Shown here piece by piece: positions 17,100 through 25,330 of a stretch of DNA of 37,567 bases. Positions within the stretch are counted from its first letter, which is position 1. Each line of letters opens with the position of its first letter. Source of the stretch: Planctomycetaceae bacterium. GTDB taxonomy: Bacteria > Planctomycetota > Planctomycetia > Pirellulales > Pirellulaceae. The notes under the pieces are model-generated. The model searched no databases and was not told where the DNA came from. It saw only the letters and a list, made by a program, of their open reading frames with translations. Position numbers and translations under genes: made by a program. The stretch covers positions 1 to 37,567 of the forward strand of contig JABHUV010000251.1 in NCBI GenBank assembly GCA_018658605.1, written 5' to 3'.

Positions 17100-18980
17100 A
17101 TGAGACGTAATCTAACAATCTTTGGCACGCTAATATTTGTTGCTAGCCTGTTCGTAGCATTGGGCAATGCGGAAGACACTGACGGTAATTCTGCTAGCGA
17201 AGGTGTCACGCAATCAGTGATGCAGTCTGCTGATCAGTTAGATCCTTCCACAGTCGACGATTATGTTCTGTCTGCCCCTGTCGGTAGCGGTGCGTTACCC
17301 ACAGATACAACATCGGTTTTAGTGGTACCCACTAGCGAGCAACCAGTAGTTGATACACTCCCAATCGTGACTGCTCCGGACGAGTACCCGTTGGTAGCTG
17401 ACTCAGAGGCACCACCCGCGTTTGATCCGGCAGCTAGTTCCGCCGTAGCGGCGCCCATCGCACCACCGGTGCAAAATATTGAATTTGAATTATATGCAGA
17501 ACAAGACGCTCAACCTGCCGTCGCGCCTGCAACTGTTGCGAGCGGAACCAATATTACAGACACATCGACACCCGCTGGTGTAACTCAATTGGGCTACATT
17601 CCCAAAATACAGATAATGACCCGCATACCGCAAACAATTCGTGTTGGGGTACCAAGCATGTTCGAAATCGTAGCTATCAATCAAGGAGATCAATTGGTCG
17701 AGGATGTGTTTGTAGTGACCGCTTTACCGGACTGGGTGAAATTGGCTGCGAATGAAACAACGCATGGAAGTGCCGCGACCGTCGAAGGTGAATTGCAGTG
17801 GCAGGTTGGTCGACTTGCCGCAGGTGAACGAGCAATTTGGAAAATGCAGTTTGTGTCCCAGGAAAATCGCGCTTTTCAACTTTCTACGCGTTGGACAGTT
17901 CAACCGTTGGGCCTAGCAACACAAGTCCAGGTTATTCAACCAGAGTTACAATTGTCGTTGGCTGGTCCGCAAGAAATGACATATGGTGAAACAAAGATAT
18001 TCACAGTACGCGTAACTAACACTGGCAATGGTGAAGCTAGCGATGTTACTTTGCGTATTTCACCGGGAGTTGAGGATGGCCAGTCGATTGGTGAAATTGC
18101 CGCCGGCGGTAGCAAGTTGATCGAATTGGAGCTGACTGCGGAACAGGCCGGCGAGATGAAAATTCAAGCTGCCGTTTCGACGGCAGGTAGTGAATCTGTT
18201 CAAAAAGAATTGTCGATCGTCATTCTTCGTCCCGAATTGGTTTTAGAAGTTGAGGGACCCAAGAATAATTTTGCTGGAGCACCTCTTACGTATAAAATTC
18301 AAGTCGGTAATAAAGGAGATACCATCGCTCGCAACGTGACCGTGAACGCCGTGTTGCCCATGGGAGCTAGGTATCTGCAAAACGGAAAGACGGTAGAAAC
18401 CGTCAAGCGTAATATGTCCTGGGAAATCGGCATTGTCGAACCCGGCGCGACTAGATCATTCGAATTCGAATGTATCTTGTTCAATGAAGGTGAAAATAAG
18501 TTATCGATGCGAGTGGAGTCGGTAGCTGCTGAGACTCGATCGGCAGCAGTCGTGACTCGTGTCCGTGGTGTTGCTGACTTGAAACTAATTGTCAGCGATC
18601 CAGCTGGTCCAGTGAAGTTGGACGAAGAGGCTACCTATGAGATACAAATTATTAACCGTGGCACGCGAGTGGCTCATGGAATTGATGTTATCGCTCAATT
18701 TGGATATGGCGTAGAGCCTGTGAAAACAACGGGCCAGACGGCTGAATTAATTCCCGGTCAAGCTATTTTTGATTCAATAGCTAGTATTGCACCGGGAGAG
18801 AAAATTACACTTAAAGTGCATGCTCGTGCTGACAAAGAAGGGCGACATAAAATCCGCGTCAAATTAGTTGGTCGAGATCCAGCAACGACACTGATTCAGG
18901 AAGAGATGACGTGGTTTTTACCCGCTTCGACAACGGGAGATAGCCCAGTGCTGTTGGAGGCGCAGGGCGTTGTGAAATAA
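17100..18980 (+). CDS. Exported protein with four DUF11-type repeats
   Basis: This 626-residue protein starts at ATG 17100, which places a typical signal peptide (MRRNLTIFGTLIFVASLFVA) at the N-terminus; the open frame reaches back to 17001 without support. After a low-complexity Ala/Pro/Val-rich region to about residue 160, four similar beta-sandwich repeats of about 100-115 residues begin near 167, 280, 377 and 491. Each has the pattern 'P-x-L-x-L-x-x-x-GP...x-y-x-i-x-V-x-N-x-G-x-x-x-a-x-x-V-x-v-x-x-x-L'. This is the conserved-repeat (DUF11) fold also found in chlamydial OmcB and in large surface proteins. A structural or cell-envelope role is likely; no enzyme motif is present. The mature OmcB-like Cys richness is absent (only one Cys, in FECILF). 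Confidence 0.78.
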   Translation: MRRNLTIFGTLIFVASLFVALGNAEDTDGNSASEGVTQSVMQSADQLDPSTVDDYVLSAPVGSGALPTDTTSVLVVPTSEQPVVDTLPIVTAPDEYPLVADSEAPPAFDPAASSAVAAPIAPPVQNIEFELYAEQDAQPAVAPATVASGTNITDTSTPAGVTQLGYIPKIQIMTRIPQTIRVGVPSMFEIVAINQGDQLVEDVFVVTALPDWVKLAANETTHGSAATVEGELQWQVGRLAAGERAIWKMQFVSQENRAFQLSTRWTVQPLGLATQVQVIQPELQLSLAGPQEMTYGETKIFTVRVTNTGNGEASDVTLRISPGVEDGQSIGEIAAGGSKLIELELTAEQAGEMKIQAAVSTAGSESVQKELSIVILRPELVLEVEGPKNNFAGAPLTYKIQVGNKGDTIARNVTVNAVLPMGARYLQNGKTVETVKRNMSWEIGIVEPGATRSFEFECILFNEGENKLSMRVESVAAETRSAAVVTRVRGVADLKLIVSDPAGPVKLDEEATYEIQIINRGTRVAHGIDVIAQFGYGVEPVKTTGQTAELIPGQAIFDSIASIAPGEKITLKVHARADKEGRHKIRVKLVGRDPATTLIQEEMTWFLPASTTGDSPVLLEAQGVVK

Positions 18981-19073
18981 GGTTGACACAATGTGGAAAA
19001 TGCGGAAGGACTAGTTACCGATGAGGTCTTAACTTGCAGATTAGACCAGTGCGATCATATGTTGAAATTGATG

Positions 19074-19090
19074 AAAACTACGAAAGTTTT
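19074..19090. terminator. Weak hairpin between convergent genes
   Basis: AAAACT and AGTTTT (loop ACGAA) form a 6-bp A/T-rich stem between the DUF11 gene (plus) and rnd (minus), with T-rich sequence following. It is weak, but the position between convergent stops suits a terminator. Confidence 0.25.
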
Positions 19091-19120
19091 GGTTTTGACG
19101 TGTGTTCGTGACAAACTTGG

Positions 19121-20326
19121 TTAGTCGTCGTTAGGGTTTATCGCTGAGTGGGGTTCAAATGACAACGGTTGATCCGACGTGGGGTCGGTGACATGGGCGA
19201 CTAGCCTTCCGCTTAAAACATCTTGGACGAGTGGTTCAATAAATCCCTTACGCCAGCCAGTGCTTAACAGTGGTTGGCGTTTTTTACTGTGGGTACTGTG
19301 ACCATAGTTGAGGTCCAGATAGTCCCGTAGATCGGTCATCGTTGTCACCAGTCCTGGCGATATATGGTTTCGTTGACAATAATCTGAAATCGCGGTAAAG
19401 AGAAATTGGCTAAGTGTAGTCCGTTGAGGAGATTTAGACTTCCGCTGGCGTTGTGGGCAGTCTTGTGTGGGCGTATCAAGTGCTTGCCGTAGAGCGTCCT
19501 GGATCGCGGGAATTCGCTTTTGGACTTGGCGATGCTGCATGCCTCGGATGAGCCGTAGTTTTTCCAGAGAATCAGATTGACGGCGAGCCAATTCGCAAAT
19601 CAAATCATCACGTAATACTCGCCGTGGTGGCGTATTGGATTGTTGAGCAACAGTATCTCGCCAAAGCCATAGTTGTTTAACAATTTCTAATCCACGACGA
19701 TTTAGTGATCCACTGCCAGATACCTTGCGCCACCTTGGTGAAGTTTCTTGGTGCAGAATATGGTCTTGTTGCCGTCGTAGTTCGCTGAACAGCCATTCTG
19801 TGCGTCCCAATTCACTTAATTGCGCCATTAGTAGGTTGTAAATTGGTTCAAGGTGTTCGACGTCTTGTCTGGCGTATTTGCACTGTGCATCAGTCAAAGG
19901 ACGTCTTCGCCAATCGGTGCGTGTTTCTCCCTTGTTCAAAGAGATGTCAAGCAAGCGGTTGGCTAGGGTTCCATAGCTAGCTGGGTATTCCAAACCAACA
20001 AATGCCGCCGCGATTTGAATGTCCATTAAATTCAGAGGAGCTTCGTTGGTCGCTTGAAAAATGAACCGCAGTTCTTCGCGACAAGCGTGAACAATAATGA
20101 TTCGGCTTGGGTCGGTGAGCCACTGCCAAAATGGCATTAGATTGGCGATGTCGTATGGATCGATCAAGGCAATATCACGATCAGCATTTACTTGGATTAA
20201 ACATAATTCAGGCCGATAGGTGTCTTCGGAAATGAATTCGGTATCAAAGCCAATAATCTTGCAGTCCTGGTGACGTTGGAGATATTCGTTTAGTTGTGAT
20301 TCGGTTTGGATGATAGGGTCGGTCAA
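19121..20326 (-). CDS. rnd: Ribonuclease D (DEDDy 3'-5' exonuclease plus HRDC)
   Basis: This 401-residue protein has Exo I as GFDTEFISEDTY (Asp28, Glu30), Exo III as KYARQDVEHLEPIY (Tyr151, Asp155), and an HRDC-type helical region around residues 205-290 (LWLWRDTVAQQSNTPPRRVL, DLICELARRQSDSLEKLRLI). RNase D trims tRNA 3' ends. Position for position it matches E. coli RNase D (D28, E30, Y151, D155), but Exo II reads HACREEL, so the metal-binding Asp85 is a Glu. The start is TTG 20326; the codon just upstream in frame is a stop and no other start is nearby. It lies 3 nt after the mfnB-like gene. Confidence 0.9.
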   Translation of the reverse strand: MTDPIIQTESQLNEYLQRHQDCKIIGFDTEFISEDTYRPELCLIQVNADRDIALIDPYDIANLMPFWQWLTDPSRIIIVHACREELRFIFQATNEAPLNLMDIQIAAAFVGLEYPASYGTLANRLLDISLNKGETRTDWRRRPLTDAQCKYARQDVEHLEPIYNLLMAQLSELGRTEWLFSELRRQQDHILHQETSPRWRKVSGSGSLNRRGLEIVKQLWLWRDTVAQQSNTPPRRVLRDDLICELARRQSDSLEKLRLIRGMQHRQVQKRIPAIQDALRQALDTPTQDCPQRQRKSKSPQRTTLSQFLFTAISDYCQRNHISPGLVTTMTDLRDYLDLNYGHSTHSKKRQPLLSTGWRKGFIEPLVQDVLSGRLVAHVTDPTSDQPLSFEPHSAINPNDD

Positions 20327-20329
20327 AAA

Positions 20330-21034
20330 TTAAATTCCTGAGGATAAAAGTTCCAGAGATGATAGAAAAGACGTTGTAGCAGTTTGGCTAAGTTGGCTTT
20401 TGCGGTCACCGTCACAGACGGCGCCGCGAATACCGATATATTTTGCGCCTGTCTGTAGAATGTCCGCAAGCAGGGTTGATGTGATTGAACCGGCGAGTAC
20501 CAAGATGCCACCTTGTTGTTCGACATGGTAGTTTAAATTTGTGAGGGTTTCGCAACTCAGGTGGTGTAGTAAGTTACCTTGAGATTTGTCGAACGTATCA
20601 ATGAGGAAATGTCGGCAACCTGTTGCCAACAATACATTAATGATGTCATTGGTAGTGGGGCTTTTGGCCGACTGGTGATCAGCATAGATTACGCCGACGA
20701 GGTCGGTGTTGTGTGGGAGTGACGAGGCGATGCATTTCCATGGATTAACCCAGTCCTTTTCTGCTTGTCCCGACAAACCGATTTTCGCATAACGTACGCT
20801 GTTAGGAATCAGATTTGATGTCGCTAAGTCGTATTCGCTTAGTTCCCCCAACGCGACGCTCAGTAAGGTGCTACCAATGTCTAACGTGGCGACATTATGC
20901 CATGTTTCCGGTGAAGTCGCGCTGAGTGCGCCTAGGCGAGGCTCTTTGATATCAAGAATCGCTAGGTCGGGAACGGTGTTGAGAATCGTCTGTGCTTCCT
21001 GAGCATTACGCACGCTTATAAGGAGTTCAGTCAC
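20330..21034 (-). CDS. mfnB: (5-formylfuran-3-yl)methyl phosphate synthase family protein (MfnB, DUF556)
   Basis: This 234-residue TIM-barrel-type protein has the DUF556 pattern: LAILDIKEPRLGALSA (Lys30), RYAKIGLSG (Lys84), LIDTFDKSQG (Asp146, Lys150), LAGSITS near 180, and GIRGAVCDGDRKSQLS near the C-terminus. In Methanocaldococcus MfnB condenses two glyceraldehyde-3-phosphates to the furan precursor of methanofuran, and the conserved lysines and aspartate act in Schiff-base chemistry. The key Lys/Asp positions are kept. Planctomycetes are known to carry archaeal-type H4MPT/methanofuran C1 genes, so a biosynthetic role is plausible; no other C1 gene is in the window. The GTG start at 21034 overlaps the preceding gene by 8 nt (GTGACTGA), behind a GAGGA. 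Confidence 0.82.
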   Translation of the reverse strand: MTELLISVRNAQEAQTILNTVPDLAILDIKEPRLGALSATSPETWHNVATLDIGSTLLSVALGELSEYDLATSNLIPNSVRYAKIGLSGQAEKDWVNPWKCIASSLPHNTDLVGVIYADHQSAKSPTTNDIINVLLATGCRHFLIDTFDKSQGNLLHHLSCETLTNLNYHVEQQGGILVLAGSITSTLLADILQTGAKYIGIRGAVCDGDRKSQLSQTATTSFLSSLELLSSGI

Positions 21035-21725
21035 GGTGGTCCTCGCAATCCGAGGACGCAGTCACACTGTGTTTATCGCCTAAATCGGAACTCTGTGGGA
21101 TATTGTGGCCGTTTTCGACGCTTGTCTTTTGCAGGCGATGGATTTCGATCAACCGCCGGTTAAGGCGGCGAAACAGGTCTTTATTGATTGGCTCTGACCA
21201 AGTTCCGCGCACGACAATGTAGCCTTCTTCCCACGATCCTAGGGAGGGTTTAACGGGATGTGTTTGGAATTGAGATGCCCGTTCGGCGAGTCGGACAACG
21301 ACATTCCGTGATTCGGGTACAGGACCTTTGGTTTGTCTTCTGGGCCGTGGGATGTGTGTTTCACTTTGGCCCGCAAAAAAAACTTCCACAAATTCAATGG
21401 GCACTCGAACGACGTGCGGTGGCCGTAAGTAGACAAGTAGGTCTCCACCGCTGTATCCCAGTAGTGGCCGTTTCAGCCATAGTAACAGTGATATGTTGGT
21501 GACCCCCGCAAACCCACACAGGACGGCTGCGATGACCCGTAACCAAAGTGGAGCCGCAAAGAATGTGTTGGTGAAAACGAACGTTGAGCCACAAAGGATA
21601 ATCACGCCTGGAATAAGAGCGATCGTATAGACGCGTCGGTTTCCGTGCAGCCAAACTTCATGAGTGTCATCGCTCACAGGATTGATTTGAACATGATTCA
21701 CGGTTTTGCTCGTGCCAGTGGTCAT
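21027..21725 (-). CDS. Hypothetical membrane protein, two transmembrane segments
   Basis: This 232-residue protein has two close hydrophobic helices near residues 34-55 (VYTIALIPGVIILCGSTFVF) and 60-88 (PLWLRVIAAVLCGFAGVTNISLLLWL), then a soluble C-terminal domain containing GYSGGDLLVYLRPPHVVRVP. This looks like a bacterial PH-like or DUF-type membrane-bound domain, but I cannot name the family. It starts at ATG 21725 and overlaps mfnB by 8 nt, so mfnB, rnd and this gene probably form one operon. Function unknown. Confidence 0.7.
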   Translation of the reverse strand: MTTGTSKTVNHVQINPVSDDTHEVWLHGNRRVYTIALIPGVIILCGSTFVFTNTFFAAPLWLRVIAAVLCGFAGVTNISLLLWLKRPLLGYSGGDLLVYLRPPHVVRVPIEFVEVFFAGQSETHIPRPRRQTKGPVPESRNVVVRLAERASQFQTHPVKPSLGSWEEGYIVVRGTWSEPINKDLFRRLNRRLIEIHRLQKTSVENGHNIPQSSDLGDKHSVTASSDCEDHRD

Positions 21726-22204
21726 GGCTCGTAGGGGTTCTGCTGAAAGAAGGTTATGTAATCGGCAACATGTTTATGCGGCAGTGCAATTTAGCACATT
21801 GCCGACACTACTGGAACTGTGATTGACTACTAGCCGTTGAAAACTAACAGGTTGTCGCGGCTGAAAAATCGAGGGGCGCAAATTTGAGTCGCATAGTCAA
21901 CAATTGTTTCTGAAAAAGTTGAAAATACTTGCGAATAAATTGTTGTAGCTAAAATTGAAAAATTGTTGTCATTCGCTTGACGTGGAATTGCCTTAATCTG
22001 ATATTGGTTTTGTCTAGTTAAGTTTCTAACTTGGTGGTCAAGAAGTTGGAGCGACAAGCGGTTGCAAGAGGCATGTAATATTTTGAAAAAATTACCTGCC
22101 TCATTATTTGCTTGTGAGTGTTCCTTGTTGACCGTCAATTTAAAAACTCTAACGACCAACCTTTTCAATTCACTTTTTCTCACACAGTGACGGGAGAATA
22201 GATC
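21726..22204. other. AT-rich non-coding region between divergent genes
   Basis: This 479-bp stretch contains a good promoter candidate pointing right (21977-22005) but no credible gene; a 117-residue minus-strand frame here looks spurious (see rejected items). If the promoter is real, the small protein gene at 22205 has a leader of roughly 190 nt. Confidence 0.5.
21977..22005 (+). promoter_or_regulatory. Candidate promoter for the small conserved protein
   Basis: TTGACG (21977-21982) and GATATT (22000-22005) are spaced by exactly 17 nt, matching the sigma70 consensus at 5 of 6 and 4 of 6 positions. The predicted leader of about 190 nt is unusually long for a 69-codon gene. Confidence 0.4.
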
Positions 22205-22414
22205 GTGCCAAATTCAGTTCTGGATGCAATCAAGTTGGGTATATGGGATTTCGAACCACAAGGACATGAACAAGATGATTACGAACCGACGGCGTCTCTG
22301 CCAGGATCTGGTGAAAAGTTAGCTATTTTATCTGAGCGAGTAAAGGATGGGTTGCCGTTGTGGCATCCACAAGATCGTCGCACTTACGACGATTCGGCCA
22401 AAATCCCTGAGTAG
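22205..22414 (+). CDS. Small conserved planctomycete protein, unknown function
   Basis: This 69-residue soluble protein starts at GTG 22205 and is preceded by GGGAG with about 8 nt spacing. It has no signal peptide or membrane segment. The sequence has recognisable blocks: SVLDAIKLGIWDFEPQ at the N-terminus, a negatively charged middle, LPGSGEKLAILSERVKDGL, and PLWHPQDRRTYDD near the end. I recall similar small hypothetical proteins in Rhodopirellula-type genomes, and the good Shine-Dalgarno and charged, non-repetitive composition favour a real gene. No domain can be named. It converges with the STN-like protein (26 nt gap). Confidence 0.75.
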   Translation: MPNSVLDAIKLGIWDFEPQGHEQDDYEPTASLPGSGEKLAILSERVKDGLPLWHPQDRRTYDDSAKIPE

Positions 22415-22440
22415 GGTTTGTAATCGTTGTGTCCCACCAC

Positions 22441-23565
22441 TTACATTTTTACCGAAATGAGTAGCTGTTTGTCGGCGATGCGATATTCTAAATTCGCCAT
22501 TCCTGCCACTTGCAGCAACAGATCGTCTAGTGATAATTCCTTTGCCTCGAGCGATATGCGTTTGCCCCAGAGTTTCTGGGCTTCTGCTGACCCTGTAAGT
22601 TCCAGTTTTTCATTGCTGGCAATGGCTTGTAGCACATTTTGAATTGATTGATTAGTTACCGTCAGTGTGTAAACTTGCTTAGAGGTGGTCATTGGTTTTG
22701 GCCGAATGATAGTGTTGCCACGCAATAGTAATGCAAGCTCAGCGATTTCTTCCCATCTTCCGGCGGCAACCAATTGTTCGTTGCTGTTGGTGATCTGTAG
22801 TGTCGGAAAACTGTTTTTAATGCGATTAAGGTTTGCTGCACTGACGTTGGTTGAAAATGTTTTTTGATATTTTGCTTCAGTTGGGAATGGGGTCAGCGTG
22901 ATAGAACCGTCATTGTTCATTTGGTAGGTAAGATCAAATCCCGCCAGTACGATTGACATCCGCATGCCGAATGGCAGATTGGGCAGCATGTGTTTGTCCC
23001 AGAGGTCAAAAGGAATTTTGTCAATATTGGTGATTCGGATATTCGCGGTTTCCGCGATTGCAGTGACGATCGACTGTGGTTGTGAAAGTCGATTCCACTG
23101 GGTACTTTTGGCGATCGTAAAAACGCGAGCATTTTCCGCTTGATTGCGCCGGTGTTGCTCGGCATGGATTGCTGCGACGGTCGCTAGCAAACGTGTCGTT
23201 TTTTGGGGTCCGATATAGATAACGTTGCGGATGTAACTTATCTGAGCATTTGCTTGACTGGCAATCTGCTGCAGTGCCGTGCTCATCGTTTTATCTTGAA
23301 CTGCGAGCTGAATTTGTTGTGCGGGATTAATGCGACGATCTAGAAAAATGGCAACACGTTGGGTTTCACTGATCGACTTGAGAACGTCTTTTAATGGCAA
23401 ATCCCAGCGAGTAGAAATCGGAGATTCTAGCTGTTGTTCAAAACGAGCATTGGTTAATACCGTTTGTTGCGCCGTTTGACCATAGAGGTCGTAAGGTTCT
23501 GCTGTTGCTGCTAAACCGAGTATGGCAAAAACACAACATAGAAATGTGTGATGCGGGTAAATCAT
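22441..23565 (-). CDS. Exported protein with two STN-like (secretin/TonB N-terminal) modules
   Basis: This 374-residue protein has a signal peptide (FLCCVFAILGLAATA). Near residues 54-120 and again near 305-372 it has short alpha/beta modules of the STN type: an LxDVLKxIAxxxx pattern, then a beta strand, then L...L-LQ-A...N-x-x-Y-x-I. Compare DLPLKDVLKSISETQRVAIF with NQSIQNVLQAIASNEKLELT, both followed by a TALQQI/DLLLQVA helix and a final strand. In secretins and TonB receptors STN domains contact periplasmic partners; here they occur without the rest of those proteins. Its ATG overlaps the stop of the PHA-system gene by 4 nt (ATGA), implying co-translation. Function unknown. Confidence 0.75.
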   Translation of the reverse strand: MIYPHHTFLCCVFAILGLAATAEPYDLYGQTAQQTVLTNARFEQQLESPISTRWDLPLKDVLKSISETQRVAIFLDRRINPAQQIQLAVQDKTMSTALQQIASQANAQISYIRNVIYIGPQKTTRLLATVAAIHAEQHRRNQAENARVFTIAKSTQWNRLSQPQSIVTAIAETANIRITNIDKIPFDLWDKHMLPNLPFGMRMSIVLAGFDLTYQMNNDGSITLTPFPTEAKYQKTFSTNVSAANLNRIKNSFPTLQITNSNEQLVAAGRWEEIAELALLLRGNTIIRPKPMTTSKQVYTLTVTNQSIQNVLQAIASNEKLELTGSAEAQKLWGKRISLEAKELSLDDLLLQVAGMANLEYRIADKQLLISVKM

Positions 23566-23864
23566 GCGAGCAATTTCCTCAGTTCCTGTTCCATGGTTTT
23601 TTCCATTCGACCGCGCATTAGCGATAACGCAAATGGCATGGTGCCTTGTATTTCAATAACGTCATCGTTGACGGTAAGTGTCCCTGAGACCTTCATTCCC
23701 ATGACGGTTAGTTCAAAGGTGAGAACGTTGTTATCCCAAGTACCATCCATTGAATCGATCGTATCGGAGTATTGTGTCGTCATTTGTGTGATGAAAACTT
23801 GTAGACGAGATTGTGCCGTTGGTGCGCCAAGTTGGTGTTCCACGGCGGTCATGAATTTTGCCAT
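23562..23864 (-). CDS. Polyhydroxyalkanoic acid system family protein
   Basis: This 100-residue protein matches the small PHA-system family (PF09650-type). It has LQVFITQMTTQYSDTIDSMDG, a central beta hairpin (WDNNVLTFELTVMGMKVSGT, LTVNDDVIEIQGTMPF), then the amphipathic C-terminal helix LMRGRMEKTMEQELRKLL. In PHA-producing proteobacteria these proteins are encoded with phasins and synthases, but no PHA gene is near here, so the name describes homology, not proven involvement. It is the first gene of a two-gene unit with the STN-like protein. Confidence 0.8.
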   Translation of the reverse strand: MAKFMTAVEHQLGAPTAQSRLQVFITQMTTQYSDTIDSMDGTWDNNVLTFELTVMGMKVSGTLTVNDDVIEIQGTMPFALSLMRGRMEKTMEQELRKLLA

Positions 23865-24127
23865 AGTCGATTTTCTGTAAAAGTGCGAGATTAATCGAAA
23901 CGTGATGTTGCTATCTTTAGTTTAATCATATGTACCAAATTTATGAAATGTAAGTAAATGCAATAACTTCCCAACAAACCTGTTGGGGGCGAGTAGTTTA
24001 CGTTTTCTAAATTTACCATCGCATTTCATGTTGGACTCGCATTGATGTATAATCCTGTTTAAAATATTGGGGATGGTGAATCGAATGCATTTTCCTTTGT
24101 TCCTTTTGTTCACGGTTTAAAAAAAAC
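23865..24127. other. Divergent spacer without called features
   Basis: A 263-bp AT-rich stretch between the PHA-system gene (minus) and the exported unknown protein (plus). No Shine-Dalgarno is visible before ATG 24128, which follows a run of A residues. I see no strong repeat or paired promoter. Confidence 0.35.
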
Positions 24128-25144
24128 ATGAAATCCAGGCGAATATTAGTATTTGTGTTGTTGCTTATCGCAACCGGCGCAACGTTGTCGTTTGGACAAT
24201 GGCGCTGGTGGCTTGGAAGTTACCCAGAGGTAGATTCGACACCGTTGGATAAACTAGCCTATTGGTTGGTGCTTGTTGATTTAGAATCGCAAGATGACAA
24301 GATTAAGGATGATTTGGTAAACCGATTTCAACACGAGCTTGGCCGTGGATGGTCGCCAATAGGGAATGCTAGTCAACCCCAAAGTGATTCCACTCAATCC
24401 TTAGTTGAACGAAATATTGACGAGTTGACGCGGCATTGGTTCTATACTCGCAGCGCTGAATTTCATCGCTTGTCAGTCAATGAACAAATCGCGTTTTTGA
24501 GTGCTCAATTGACCGCCGTCATGTCTTGGGCAGATATCCATAGGCAGGTATACGCTCGTCAGCCTTCGGAATCTGGTGAGGTTGTGAATCAGTTTGCTCT
24601 GTTTGACCAAGTTGATCAGTGGGTAATGGATGCGGATATAGAACAACAGCCAGACTTGCAGCAGTCCATGCGCTGCGCGGTTTTGTATTGGTTGTGTACC
24701 GAGGATCTATTAACACAGGATATCAAGATGCGACAAGAATTGGCGGAACGTTTAGCTGCAGCCTTTGCAGGAGATGGCGTCAGCAATGGAATGAACTTGG
24801 AATTGAACTTAGGCCATCAGGAACGCCTACAGTCCAATGCGTTTGCCCTCGTTGAAGTTTGGTTGTTAAGCCGTGCTGTGGAATACGTGAAGCTGCCCCA
24901 AGGGGAACGAGAGCCTTATTTGGATATACAAGTCGGAACGGTAATGAGTTGGGAATTGGATAAAGTCTTGCTGCAGGACAATCCCACCAAGGCTTCCACT
25001 GCCGATTCAATTGCGCAACTAACCAAGTTACTTGGAAACCTAACGGTATGGGCCGATCGTGCACCATTGCCACACCGCGCCGCGTATCAGTTGCTCGCGC
25101 GTGAATTACAAGTGTATGCAGTCAAGAAGTTGCTTAATCTGTAG
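24128..25144 (+). CDS. Exported or membrane-anchored protein of unknown function
   Basis: This 338-residue protein begins KSRRILVFVLLLIATGATLSFG, a single hydrophobic segment that is either a signal peptide or an N-terminal anchor. The rest is a predicted all-helical, acidic and glutamine-rich domain (e.g. DKLAYWLVLVDLESQDDKIKD, DQVDQWVMDADIEQQPDLQQ, KLLGNLTVWADRAPL). I recognise no domain or catalytic motif. It stands alone, 186 nt before glpF. Start ATG 24128 has no ribosome-binding sequence but gives an ideal leader. Confidence 0.75.
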   Translation: MKSRRILVFVLLLIATGATLSFGQWRWWLGSYPEVDSTPLDKLAYWLVLVDLESQDDKIKDDLVNRFQHELGRGWSPIGNASQPQSDSTQSLVERNIDELTRHWFYTRSAEFHRLSVNEQIAFLSAQLTAVMSWADIHRQVYARQPSESGEVVNQFALFDQVDQWVMDADIEQQPDLQQSMRCAVLYWLCTEDLLTQDIKMRQELAERLAAAFAGDGVSNGMNLELNLGHQERLQSNAFALVEVWLLSRAVEYVKLPQGEREPYLDIQVGTVMSWELDKVLLQDNPTKASTADSIAQLTKLLGNLTVWADRAPLPHRAAYQLLARELQVYAVKKLLNL

Positions 25145-25330
25145 CAGCGGTTTGTGCCCGCTAGCATGATCTGCCAATGCGGTTCAATCTTAACCTGCGT
25201 CTAAGGGTGACGGTTGAATTCATCTTCGCCAGAATTTAAGATTGAGTCACGTGGACAATTGATGATCAATGTCACAAAATAGACAAGAGAATTGTTACCA
25301 CTAGCGATTGTGTGAACTAGGGATTGAAGT

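Noticed and set aside
21830..22183. 117-residue minus-strand reading frame in the AT-rich spacer
   Set aside because: GTG start with no good ribosome-binding site, composition unlike neighbouring proteins, no recognisable domain, and it lies across the promoter candidate of the real small gene.
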